23,964 bases of DNA from the NCBI GenBank assembly GCA_913009475.1, contig CAJVYJ010000005.1, positions 1 to 23,964 of the forward strand, written 5' to 3'. Both the position numbers and the translations under genes were made by a program. The stretch is from an uncultured Actinomycetes bacterium. GTDB lineage: Bacteria > Actinomycetota > Aquicultoria > CAJVYJ01. The notes beneath the pieces are model-generated. The model did not search any database, had not been told where the DNA came from, and saw only the letters and a program-made list of their open reading frames with translations. Of the stretch, positions 1 to 7,504 are shown piece by piece. The number at the start of each line of letters is the position of its first letter. Within the stretch, counting starts at the first letter, position 1.

Positions 1-1
1 C

Positions 2-562
2 CGTTTTGAGTCAGGTTTGATTGTTGATATTCAGCCTCCGGATATTGAAACAAGAATCGCTATATTACGTAAGCAGGTCCAAGCTAAAAATTTAAATGTC
101 GCCGATGATATTCTGGAATTAATAGCCGCCAAAATACAATCCAATATTAGAGAGCTTGAGGGAGCGCTTATAAGAATAGTTGCTTATTCGTCGCTCACAC
201 ATACTAAAATATCGATTGATATAGCCAATAAAATGTTAAATGATATATTTCCGGACCAGAGTGGGCGCCGGGTGTCGGTTGATATAATAATCAAAGAGAC
301 TTGTTTTTATTATAAAATCTCACAAACTGAAATAATAAGTAAAAAAAGAACACAAAAAATTGTACTGCCCAGACAAATAGCTATGTATTTATCAAGAGAA
401 TTAACGGATTCATCACTACCGAAAATCGGTTCTAAATTCGGTAACCGTGATCACACAACTGTAATTCATGCCATTAATAAGATTGAAAAACTATTAAACG
501 AGCGTCGTGATGTATTTAATCAAATTAAAGAACTAACTAATAAAATTAAAAAAAGATGTTGA
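2..562 (+). CDS. dnaA: Chromosomal replication initiator DnaA, C-terminal part
   Basis: The gene is cut by the left edge of the window; the frame is open from base 2 and ends at a TGA at 560-562. The start reads as the end of the AAA+ ATPase domain (the segment around DIQPPDIETRIAIL), followed by the lid and by domain IV, the DNA-binding helix-turn-helix. The DnaA signature is visible as KFGNRDHTTVIHAINK. Most DnaA proteins have GGRDHTTV at this place, so the Asn in GNRDHTTV is a small departure. DnaA binds 9-bp boxes at oriC and melts the origin. The AT-rich spacer that follows carries such boxes, and two of them abut or overlap the stop codon. dnaN follows on the same strand, the usual arrangement at a bacterial origin. 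Identification is very safe; the missing N-terminal part lies outside the window. Confidence 0.97.
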   Translation, partial: RFESGLIVDIQPPDIETRIAILRKQVQAKNLNVADDILELIAAKIQSNIRELEGALIRIVAYSSLTHTKISIDIANKMLNDIFPDQSGRRVSVDIIIKETCFYYKISQTEIISKKRTQKIVLPRQIAMYLSRELTDSSLPKIGSKFGNRDHTTVIHAINKIEKLLNERRDVFNQIKELTNKIKKRC

Positions 563-687
563 TAAATTGTTGATAATCAACCCTTTATTTACATATTAAT
601 TAGATATAAAATCTTGTTAGATAAATAATAACAAAAATCTTAACAGTATTAGTTGATAATAACTTGCATAAAGAGGTTTTATCCACA
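557..687. other. Putative oriC segment with DnaA boxes
   Basis: The dnaA-dnaN spacer is very AT-rich and holds one perfect box, TTATCCACA at 679-687 (+). On the minus strand TTATCAACA occurs at 557-565 and 568-576, 11 bp apart start to start, and TTATCAACT at 651-659. The first two overlap the dnaA stop or lie just after it. Box clusters in this spacer are typical of bacterial origins. The set is small for an actinobacterium, so part of the origin may lie upstream of dnaA. No AT-rich 13-mer array was resolved by eye. Confidence 0.6.
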
Positions 688-749
688 AAGACACAGCACC
701 TATTATAACTACTAATTTATAAATATAATAAATAATAGAAAGGTGTAAA

Positions 750-1859
750 TTGTTAATTAAATGTTTGCGCGATGATATATTATCAAAATTACAGATTGTT
801 CAAAAAGGTACCGCTAACCAAACAACCCTACCGATTTTATCAGGTATATTACTTAAAACCGATGAAAATATCTTAAGGCTTCAAGCTACCAACCTGGAAA
901 TATCTATAATGGCTACAGTTAAAGCTTCAATAACAAAACCCGGTATGTCGGTATTTCCCGCTCGGTTGCTAGTGGATATTATTAGGTTATTACCTCCGGG
1001 TCAACTGGAAATAGGTCACGATGAAAATGAAGATAATGTTGTTTTTATCAGAAGTGAAAATACTGAATTTAAACTTAAAACCCAAGCGCCGGAAGATTTC
1101 CCTGAATTTCCTGAGGTTGAAAAAGAAGCAGAAATAATAATTAACACTGATGTTATTAATAAAGTCCTAAAACAAACCCTAAAAGCAGTTTCTAAAGACG
1201 AAACCAGGCCGATATTAAACGGCATCCTATTCTCAATTAAAGAAAATGAGATAACTGTTGTCTCAACAGACAGTTATCGTCTGGCTTTGAGTAAAATTAA
1301 ATTGAAGAATAAAATAAAAGAAGACCAAGATATTGTTATACCCTGGAGAGCCCTGGATGAATTTCAAAAAATTATTTCAGCCGGCTCTAAACAAATCACA
1401 TTGATTCTGGGAAAAAACCAAGCTATATTTAAGTTAGATGATATTATACTTATTTCACGACTACTAGAGGGACAATTCCCTAACTATCAACAACTTTTAC
1501 CGACTGAATTTACGATCACGGCGGAAATCAGACGGGAAGACCTTGTGGCCGCTGTTACCAGAGCCTCTCTTATAGCGCAAAAAAACCAATCCGTTAAGTT
1601 AAATTTAACGGATAAAAAATTGACGATCAGTGCGCAATCAGCTGGAATTGGCGAAACAACTGAAGACCTGGGAATCAAATCCACAAAAGGAACTGAGATC
1701 GAAATAGCTTTTAATTCACAATATCTACTGGACGGTGCTGCCAGTGTTAGTACTGATACAGTGATTTTAGAGTTAAACAACTCGGTCAGTCCCGGTCTGA
1801 TAAAGTCACTTAAAAACAATGACTCCCTGTATTTGATAATGCCTATAAGGGTAAATTAA
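750..1859 (+). CDS. dnaN: DNA polymerase III subunit beta (sliding clamp)
   Basis: The protein has 369 residues, the normal length for the beta clamp with its three repeated clamp domains. The N-terminal hallmark TTLPILSGILLKT is present, as is the second-domain segment DETRPILNGILF, and the protein ends with the usual LIMPIRVN tail. The homodimeric ring encircles DNA and tethers the polymerase. The start is a TTG at 750, chosen because AGAAAGG lies about six bases before it and because the protein then begins at the expected place; the nearby ATG at 761 is out of frame. dciA starts two bases after the stop, so the two genes are almost certainly co-transcribed. Base composition is strongly AT-rich compared with gyrA downstream. 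No recF follows, which is unusual. Confidence 0.97.
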   Translation: MLIKCLRDDILSKLQIVQKGTANQTTLPILSGILLKTDENILRLQATNLEISIMATVKASITKPGMSVFPARLLVDIIRLLPPGQLEIGHDENEDNVVFIRSENTEFKLKTQAPEDFPEFPEVEKEAEIIINTDVINKVLKQTLKAVSKDETRPILNGILFSIKENEITVVSTDSYRLALSKIKLKNKIKEDQDIVIPWRALDEFQKIISAGSKQITLILGKNQAIFKLDDIILISRLLEGQFPNYQQLLPTEFTITAEIRREDLVAAVTRASLIAQKNQSVKLNLTDKKLTISAQSAGIGETTEDLGIKSTKGTEIEIAFNSQYLLDGAASVSTDTVILELNNSVSPGLIKSLKNNDSLYLIMPIRVN

Positions 1860-1861
1860 CC

Positions 1862-2152
1862 GTGCTGATAAAAATCAACGATGTCATAACGGAATGTCTT
1901 GATGAACCTAAATTAGGCTTAAAATTAAATGAGAACAAAGCGGTTTTATTCTGGAACGAGGTTGTTGGTGATGATGTCGCCAAAAACACTCGACCCACCG
2001 CCGTTAGAAACAACATCTTGTTCGTAAGCACCAATAATCCCGTCTGGGCCCATCAATTAACCATAATGAAAACCAAAATCATTGAAACTGTTAATAAAAA
2101 ACTTAAAACAACCATAAAAGATATAAGGTTTCAACCACGAGGAATAAATTAA
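1862..2152 (+). CDS. dciA: DciA/DUF721 family replication protein
   Basis: A 96-residue protein of the DUF721/DciA family. Visible family features are the central VLFWNEVVGDDVAKNTRP segment, followed by LFVSTNNPVWAHQL, which matches the usual pattern of a W-x3-VG core and a hydrophobic strand before WA-x-EL. DciA is known as an ancestral loader or operator of the replicative helicase DnaB. The start is GTG at 1862, two bases after the dnaN stop. In actinobacteria this gene normally lies between recF and gyrB; here it follows dnaN directly. Its small size fits members that consist only of the KH-like core domain. The family assignment is firm, while the helicase-loading role in this organism is inferred from the family. 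Confidence 0.85.
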   Translation: MLIKINDVITECLDEPKLGLKLNENKAVLFWNEVVGDDVAKNTRPTAVRNNILFVSTNNPVWAHQLTIMKTKIIETVNKKLKTTIKDIRFQPRGIN

Positions 2153-2226
2153 CCTATATTTGAACGCAACCAGCTTAATATGTGATAAAATTATATAAAA
2201 GATCAAAGAAGGGAGAAAGATAAGTA

Positions 2227-4134
2227 TTGTCTAAAGATGCTGCTTATAGTGGTAAAGATATAACCGTACTTGAAGGTCTGGAGGCGGTAAGAAAGCGCCC
2301 CAGTATGTATATTGGCAGCACTGGCCCCAAGGGACTTCACCACCTTGTTTACGAGGTTGCCGACAACAGTATAGATGAAGCCCTGGCAGGCTATTGTAAT
2401 AACATAGAAGTAACTATCAACAGTGATAACTCGATTACCGTAATTGATGACGGCCGGGGGATCCCGGTTGATGTTATCCCAAAATATCAACGCTCGGCGG
2501 TCGAGATAGTTTTGACGATACTACACGCAGGTGGAAAATTCGGCGGCAAAGGCTATCGTGTCTCCGGCGGCTTACATGGTGTGGGTTTGTCGGTTGTTAA
2601 TGCCTTATCAAGCTGCTTGAATGTTGAAGTAAGGCGTGACGGAAAAACCTACGTCCAAGAATACGCCTATGGAAAGCCCACAACCACTCTAAAAGAAATC
2701 GGTAAGAGCAATAAGACCGGCACTACCATCACCTTTTTTGCCGATGACCAAATATTTGAGAGTGTAGAATATAATTTCGATGTATTAGCGCAGCGATTGC
2801 GTGAAACCGCCTTTCTAAACAAAGGATTAAATATATCTCTTACCGACAAAAGGTCGGGGCAAGAAAAAAAAGAGGTTTTTAATTACCAGGGCGGCATCGT
2901 TGATTTTGTAGCCCACCTGAATGAGAAAAAAACGCCGCTGCAAAAGAAGATAATATATTTTGAGCGCAAAGAGCCTGATGCCGAGGTTGAGATAGCTATC
3001 CAATATAACCAGAGTTATATGGAGAGTATTTTCACCTTTGCCAACAATATCAATACCCATGAAGGCGGGACCCATCTTATTGGTTTTAAAAACGCCTTAA
3101 CCAGGACTATGAACGACTACGCGCGCAAAAAAAACCTATTAAAAGATAATGAAAGTAATCTTTCCGGGGAAGATATCCGCGAGGGTATTACCGCGGTGGT
3201 CAGTGTAAAACTTAAAGAACCCCAGTTTGAGGGCCAAACAAAAACCAAATTGGGCAATACCGAGATCAGAGGCTTGGTTGAAAGCGCGATAGGTGAAAAA
3301 TTAGGCGAGTTCTTAGGTGAAAACCCACAAATCGCCAAACTTCTAATCTCAAAAGCGATTACCGCTACCAGGGCCAGAGCGGCAGCCAGAAAAGCTCGTG
3401 AATTAACCAGAAGAAAATCATTACTTGAAAGTACTTCATTACCCGGTAAACTGGCTGATTGTTCGATAAAAGACCCCAGGTTAAGCGAGATCTATTTAGT
3501 AGAAGGTGATTCAGCCGGTGGTTCGGCCAAACAAGCCAGGGACAGAAGCTTCCAAGCTATATTGCCATTAAAAGGCAAGATCCTAAATGTGGAAAAAGCG
3601 CGCCTTCATAAAATTTTAAACAGTATCGAAATTCAAGCCATGATAACCGCCATGGGTACCAGTATCGGTGAGGAATTTGATCTTGACGGTGCCAGATATC
3701 ACAAGATAATAATCATGACTGATGCCGATGTGGACGGCTCTCATATCAGAACACTTATTCTTACTTTCTTCTATCGCTATATGCGAGAGATGATTGAAGC
3801 TGGTTATATTTATATTGCTCAGCCACCTCTATTTCGCGTCTCTCATAAAGGTAAGCATCGCTATGTTTATAATGAGAAAGAACTGGAAGAGACGACAAAG
3901 ATGTTTAGTGGAAATAAATTAAGTATACAGCGTTACAAGGGTTTAGGTGAGATGAATCCCGAACAATTATGGGACACGACCATGGATCCGGAAAACAGGA
4001 CGCTTTTAAAAGTAAACATGGATGACGCGGTTTCAGCTGACGATATTTTTACTACCTTGATGGGAGATAAAGTTGAGCCCCGCCGTGATTTTATTTTAAA
4101 GCACGCTAAAGACGTGCGTTTTCTGGATATTTAA
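2227..4134 (+). CDS. gyrB: DNA gyrase subunit B
   Basis: A protein of 635 residues, normal for a short-form GyrB without the proteobacterial insert. The GHKL ATPase domain shows EVADNSIDEA, DDGRGIPV and GGLHGVGLSVVNALS. The TOPRIM domain shows EGDSAGGSAKQARDR and DADVDGSHIRTL. The C-terminal part carries QRYKGLGEMNPEQLWDTTMDP. GyrB drives ATP-dependent negative supercoiling together with GyrA. The start is TTG at 2227, with AAGGGAG at 2209-2215 upstream; the spacing is a little long (11 bases), but the N-terminus aligns with the family. The gene lies 74 bases after dciA, and a small membrane-protein gene begins two bases after its stop. Composition is intermediate between AT-rich dnaN and richer gyrA. 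Confidence 0.98.
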   Translation: MSKDAAYSGKDITVLEGLEAVRKRPSMYIGSTGPKGLHHLVYEVADNSIDEALAGYCNNIEVTINSDNSITVIDDGRGIPVDVIPKYQRSAVEIVLTILHAGGKFGGKGYRVSGGLHGVGLSVVNALSSCLNVEVRRDGKTYVQEYAYGKPTTTLKEIGKSNKTGTTITFFADDQIFESVEYNFDVLAQRLRETAFLNKGLNISLTDKRSGQEKKEVFNYQGGIVDFVAHLNEKKTPLQKKIIYFERKEPDAEVEIAIQYNQSYMESIFTFANNINTHEGGTHLIGFKNALTRTMNDYARKKNLLKDNESNLSGEDIREGITAVVSVKLKEPQFEGQTKTKLGNTEIRGLVESAIGEKLGEFLGENPQIAKLLISKAITATRARAAARKARELTRRKSLLESTSLPGKLADCSIKDPRLSEIYLVEGDSAGGSAKQARDRSFQAILPLKGKILNVEKARLHKILNSIEIQAMITAMGTSIGEEFDLDGARYHKIIIMTDADVDGSHIRTLILTFFYRYMREMIEAGYIYIAQPPLFRVSHKGKHRYVYNEKELEETTKMFSGNKLSIQRYKGLGEMNPEQLWDTTMDPENRTLLKVNMDDAVSADDIFTTLMGDKVEPRRDFILKHAKDVRFLDI

Positions 4135-4136
4135 GA

Positions 4137-4376
4137 GTGATGGTAAATCAAATTGGTAAAAATTTAGAGAAAACTAGAGAAGAGAGTCGCCAAAAAACAA
4201 AGAGCACAATGACAAAGATCGGCTTACTACTACTTTTTTTAAGCATAGCCGTGGCGGCCATTTTTATGTATATGTTTTATATAAGTCCCAAGCATGTAAT
4301 TGATATTATTGTGGTCAGTGTGGCCATTATCTGTAGCTCGTCTTTGTTTTACTTGGGTCTGGCAAGAATTTTTTAA
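4137..4376 (+). CDS. Small two-helix membrane protein between gyrB and gyrA
   Basis: A 79-residue protein with a charged, Lys/Arg/Glu-rich N-terminal 30 residues (KNLEKTREESRQKTKS) and two hydrophobic helices, roughly residues 29-47 and 54-75. The pattern suggests a short membrane hairpin with a basic cytoplasmic face. It starts at GTG 4137 or at the adjacent ATG 4140, two to five bases after the gyrB stop, so it is probably translationally coupled to gyrB. I do not recognise the family. Small DUF-type membrane proteins occur near gyrA in actinobacteria, but no assigned motif is visible here. The function is unknown; coding status is supported by the tight spacing and the clean two-helix pattern. 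Confidence 0.6.
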   Translation: MMVNQIGKNLEKTREESRQKTKSTMTKIGLLLLFLSIAVAAIFMYMFYISPKHVIDIIVVSVAIICSSSLFYLGLARIF

Positions 4377-4379
4377 CTG

Positions 4380-4534
4380 ATAATGAGAACGTGTACGAAA
4401 GCGTGAGATGCAAGACAGACGATAGTCGAGGTGAGGGAGCGTAGTTTTGTTACGTAACCGAAACGAGACCGAGGATAACCGGGGTCCCCACAAAGTATTA
4501 CTTTACTTTGAGGGGTGGAGCGCCGCAGATTGAG
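4380..4534 (+). repeat. Structured dispersed repeat, copy 1
   Basis: First of three copies in the window. It shares a core with copy 2 (4571-4693) and with the reverse complement of copy 3 (10999-11157). The core runs from GAGATGCAAG to GCCGCAGATTGAG. It contains a GAC-tetraloop-GTC hairpin (loop GATA here, GAAA in the others), a GTTACGTAAC palindrome and the string CGAGACCGAGGATAAC. The left flank ATAATGAGAACGTG is shared with copy 3. A 42-base hairpin-forming insertion (4480-4521) interrupts the core. It lies in the gyrB-gyrA spacer, downstream of the small membrane-protein gene. Confidence 0.8.
4480..4521 (+). repeat. Hairpin insertion inside repeat copy 1
   Basis: Copies 2 and 3 read straight from GATAAC into GCCG, whereas copy 1 has 42 extra bases here. 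The extra segment folds: CCCCACAAAGTA at 4486-4497 pairs with TACTTTGAGGGG at 4504-4515, with 11 of 12 pairs. GGGGTCCCC at 4481-4489 is itself palindromic. It may be a nested insertion or an extra helix of a folded RNA. Confidence 0.7.
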
Positions 4535-4570
4535 TTAAATGTAATAAAGTCTCAGTAGTTGTTGTTAAGT

Positions 4571-4693
4571 AGGACACGACCAAGTGCTTGAGATGCAAGG
4601 CAGACGAAAGTCGAGGTGAGGGAGCGTAGTTTTGTTACGTAACCGAAACGAGACCGAGGATAACGCCGCAGATTGAGTAGTTGGTCGTGTCCT
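4571..4693 (+). repeat. Structured dispersed repeat, copy 2, with perfect terminal inverted repeats
   Basis: This copy is bounded by a perfect 13-bp inverted repeat, AGGACACGACCAA at 4571-4583 and TTGGTCGTGTCCT at 4681-4693. Between the arms is the core shared with copies 1 and 3. The right arm ends directly against the gyrA Shine-Dalgarno AGGAGGAG (4694-4701), so if transcribed it would form a large stem-loop in the gyrA leader immediately before the ribosome site. The arms differ in sequence from those of copy 3 but are still complementary to each other. Confidence 0.85.
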
Positions 4694-4707
4694 AGGAGGA
4701 GAAGATA

Positions 4708-7209
4708 TTGGAACCTGTAATGGGGAAAATCAATGTAGTTGATATCGAAGACGAGATGAGCGGCTCGTATATAGATTACGCGATGAGCGTTATCGTCGGC
4801 CGCGCGCTCCCCAATGTATGTGACGGACTCAAGCCTGTTCATCGCCGGGTCCTATACGCCATGTTCGATCAAAATATGTTACCGAACAAACGTTATGAAA
4901 AATGCGCCTCTACGGTCGGCGAAGTTCTTAAAAAATATCATCCTCACGGGGATTCGGCTGTTTATGACACCCTGGTGCGTATGGCTCAGGATTTCTCCTT
5001 GCGTTACCCACTCATCGACGGCCAGGGCAACTTTGGTTCCATTGATGGTGACTCAGCCGCGGCTTATCGTTATACCGAGGCTCGTCTATCAAAAATTGCC
5101 ATGGAAATGCTGCGTGATATTCAAAAAGACACGGTTGATTTCGTACCCAATTTTTCCGAGACCGCGGAAGAGCCGGCGGTATTACCGGCACGCTTTCCCA
5201 ACTTATTAGTAAATGGTTCATCCGGTATCGCGGTTGGTATGGCGACCAATATACCCCCACATAACTTGCGAGAAGTAATCGACGGAACCATTATGATGAT
5301 GGAAAACCCCGAAGTAACAGTAGAAGATTTAATGACGGTTATCAAAGGTCCGGATTTTCCGACTTCAGGTATAATTACCGGCCGTAAGGGCATTGTCGAT
5401 GCCTATAAAACCGGACGCGGCAGTATAAAAGTCAGGGGCCGGGCCGGCATCGAGGAACTAAAAGGCGGACGGTCGCGAATTGTCATCAGCGAACTGCCTT
5501 ATCAGGTAAACAAAGCCAGGCTGGCCGAGAAAATAGCACTACTGGTCAGGGAGAAAAAAATAACCGAACTGTCCGATCTTCGCGACGAGTCGGATCGTAA
5601 CGGCATGCGCTTGGTGTTGGATCTAAAGCGTGACAATATACCTCAAGTTGTTCTAAACAAACTATATAAACACACACAGTTGTCGGTAAGTTTTGGGGTT
5701 ATTATGTTGGCGCTGGTAGACGGCGTACCGCGTGAGCTTTCCTTAAAGCAGATGATCGAGTACTACATCAAGCATCAAAAAAATGTCATAACCAGGCGTA
5801 CCCAATATGAGCTGCGGCAAGCGGAGAGCAGGGCTCATATTTTAGAAGGCTTTTTAGTCGCCTTAAACCATTTGGATGAAGTCATTAAAACGATTCGCGC
5901 TTCTAGTACGCCCGATATCGCCAAAGAACAACTGATAGAAAAATTTGAACTAACTGAAATTCAGGCGCAAGCGATATTAAATATGCGCTTACAGCGTTTG
6001 ACCGGTTTGGAAAGAAAGAAAATCGAGGACGAATACAAAGAGCTTATTAAGCTCATAACTAAGCTGCAGGGGATTTTGGCGGACGAAAAAAAGATATTGG
6101 CGATTATAAAAGAAGAGCTCTTAGAGGTAAAAAAAGTACACGGTGATGAGCGGCGGACACAGATTACCGACGCCGTTGGTGAATTGGACATAGAAGACCT
6201 GATAGCCGAGGAAGATATGGTAATAACCATTACTCACTCCGGATATATTAAGCGCCAGCCGGTTAGCAGTTATCGCCAGCAACATCGCGGCGGCCGCGGC
6301 ATATTGGGACTGAATCTTAAAGAGGGCGATTTTGTCGAGCATTTATTTATCTCCTCTACCCACCACTATATTTTATTTATCTCAACGCGCGGTAAAGCCT
6401 ATAAATTGAAAGTTCACGAGTTGCCGATGGGCAGTCGCCAATCAAAAGGGCAAGCCATCATTAACGTGCTTCCCTTTATTCCCGGCGAGAGGATCGCCGC
6501 GGTTATTACCACTAAAGATTTTGAGCACGGCAAGTATTTAATCATGGGAAGTAAGTTGGGCCGGGTCAAGAAGACTGATTTTAAATTATATGATACGGCG
6601 CGACGCGACGGCATCATCGCGTTGACTCTGCGCGATGATGATGAGCTGATTGGGGCTAAGTTGACCACCGGTGAAGATGATATTATATTAGTTTCCACCC
6701 AGGGGTTGGCTATCCGTTTCAGCGAAGACGATGTTCGCCCCATGGGCAGAACAGCTTCAGGTGTCAGGGGCATGAGAGTCGACGCCGACCATGAGGTCTT
6801 GGCTATGGAAGTGGCACGCGATGAAGCCGATTTATTTGTAATAACCGAGGATGGCTATGGCAAGAGGACCTCCATCGCCTACTATCCGCGCCGGCATCGG
6901 GGCGGCAAGGGCGTCAAGACCATCAAATCGATTGTTAAAAAAGGCCGGCTGGCCGGGGTGAAAATGGTTATGCCCAGCCATGAGCTGATGGTAATTTCTA
7001 GTGAAGGCATTATCATCCGCTGTCCCGTTGACGGCATCTCGCGCACCAGGCGAGATACGCAAGGGGTAAAAATCATGAACCTTAAAAAGAACGACCGCGT
7101 CAGCGCTTTGGCCAGGGTTGTCGCCTCCGAAACCAAAACCGAGGGCGACGCTGATGAAGAAGAGGAAGTTGAAGTTGATAGCGAAGATACGAATAGCGAC
7201 GACACCTAG
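4708..7209 (+). CDS. gyrA: DNA gyrase subunit A
   Basis: A protein of 833 residues with the GyrA breakage-reunion domain followed by the beta-pinwheel C-terminal domain. The quinolone-region segment HPHGDSAVYDT keeps the Ser and Asp typical of susceptible enzymes. The catalytic tyrosine lies in YRYTEARLSK. The GyrA box needed for DNA wrapping is visible as QHRGGRG. The protein ends in a very acidic tail (DADEEEEVEVDSED), common in GyrA. The start is TTG 4708, chosen because AGGAGGAG (4694-4701) lies six bases upstream; the in-frame ATG at 4720 would be too far from it. The 331-base gap from the upstream gene is filled by two repeat copies, so gyrA expression may not be simply coupled to gyrB. 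Base composition is clearly richer in G+C than dnaN. Confidence 0.98.
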   Translation: MEPVMGKINVVDIEDEMSGSYIDYAMSVIVGRALPNVCDGLKPVHRRVLYAMFDQNMLPNKRYEKCASTVGEVLKKYHPHGDSAVYDTLVRMAQDFSLRYPLIDGQGNFGSIDGDSAAAYRYTEARLSKIAMEMLRDIQKDTVDFVPNFSETAEEPAVLPARFPNLLVNGSSGIAVGMATNIPPHNLREVIDGTIMMMENPEVTVEDLMTVIKGPDFPTSGIITGRKGIVDAYKTGRGSIKVRGRAGIEELKGGRSRIVISELPYQVNKARLAEKIALLVREKKITELSDLRDESDRNGMRLVLDLKRDNIPQVVLNKLYKHTQLSVSFGVIMLALVDGVPRELSLKQMIEYYIKHQKNVITRRTQYELRQAESRAHILEGFLVALNHLDEVIKTIRASSTPDIAKEQLIEKFELTEIQAQAILNMRLQRLTGLERKKIEDEYKELIKLITKLQGILADEKKILAIIKEELLEVKKVHGDERRTQITDAVGELDIEDLIAEEDMVITITHSGYIKRQPVSSYRQQHRGGRGILGLNLKEGDFVEHLFISSTHHYILFISTRGKAYKLKVHELPMGSRQSKGQAIINVLPFIPGERIAAVITTKDFEHGKYLIMGSKLGRVKKTDFKLYDTARRDGIIALTLRDDDELIGAKLTTGEDDIILVSTQGLAIRFSEDDVRPMGRTASGVRGMRVDADHEVLAMEVARDEADLFVITEDGYGKRTSIAYYPRRHRGGKGVKTIKSIVKKGRLAGVKMVMPSHELMVISSEGIIIRCPVDGISRTRRDTQGVKIMNLKKNDRVSALARVVASETKTEGDADEEEEVEVDSEDTNSDDT

Positions 7210-7328
7210 AAGCCGAGACTCATTCGCTCCTGGTTAAACTTTCCATTTAGAGCGACAGTTATGTGTTATTTCCATGTCTTTTTTTGCTTTTATCAACCCC
7301 CTCCCCCACCCTCAACGCTTTCACTCCT

Positions 7329-7357
7329 GTCATTCCCGATCGGAATCGGGAATCCAG
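7329..7357. repeat. Short inverted repeat, CATTCCCGAT/ATCGGGAAT type
   Basis: ATTCCCGAT at 7332-7340 pairs with ATCGGGAAT at 7345-7353 around a four-base loop. The unit reads GTCATTCCCG...CGGGAATCCAG, a class of short palindromic repeat widespread in bacteria. Other copies in this window lie near 8899, 10006, 10410 and 11434. The rest of the gyrA-rtcB spacer (7210-7445) shows only a pyrimidine-rich CCCCCTCCCCCACCCTC tract near 7300, a partial match to the repeat at 8940, and no gene. Confidence 0.75.
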
Positions 7358-7445
7358 CGTTTTCAACCTACAAGAACAGCAACTGCGCATCTATAAATCA
7401 TCTCCCTGTGGTATAAAGAAACTAAGAAAGACGGGAGCGTTTACA

Positions 7446-7504
7446 TTGAAGCTGGAACAGATAGGGCCGTGCGCTTATCTCGTACCGACCTCTTATAAAA
7501 AGGG
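7446..7504 (+). other. rtcB: Frameshifted N-terminal segment of rtcB
   Basis: From TTG 7446, eight bases after GGGAG (7433-7437), this frame reads LKLEQIGPCAYLVPTSYKKG, which matches the normal start of RtcB. It then runs out of frame. The continuation MRVPGIIYANETLLEQ is found in the frame that starts at ATG 7505. One missing base near the runs AAAAAGGG at 7497-7504 explains the break, because SYKKG-MRVPG is contiguous in relatives. Confidence 0.75.
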
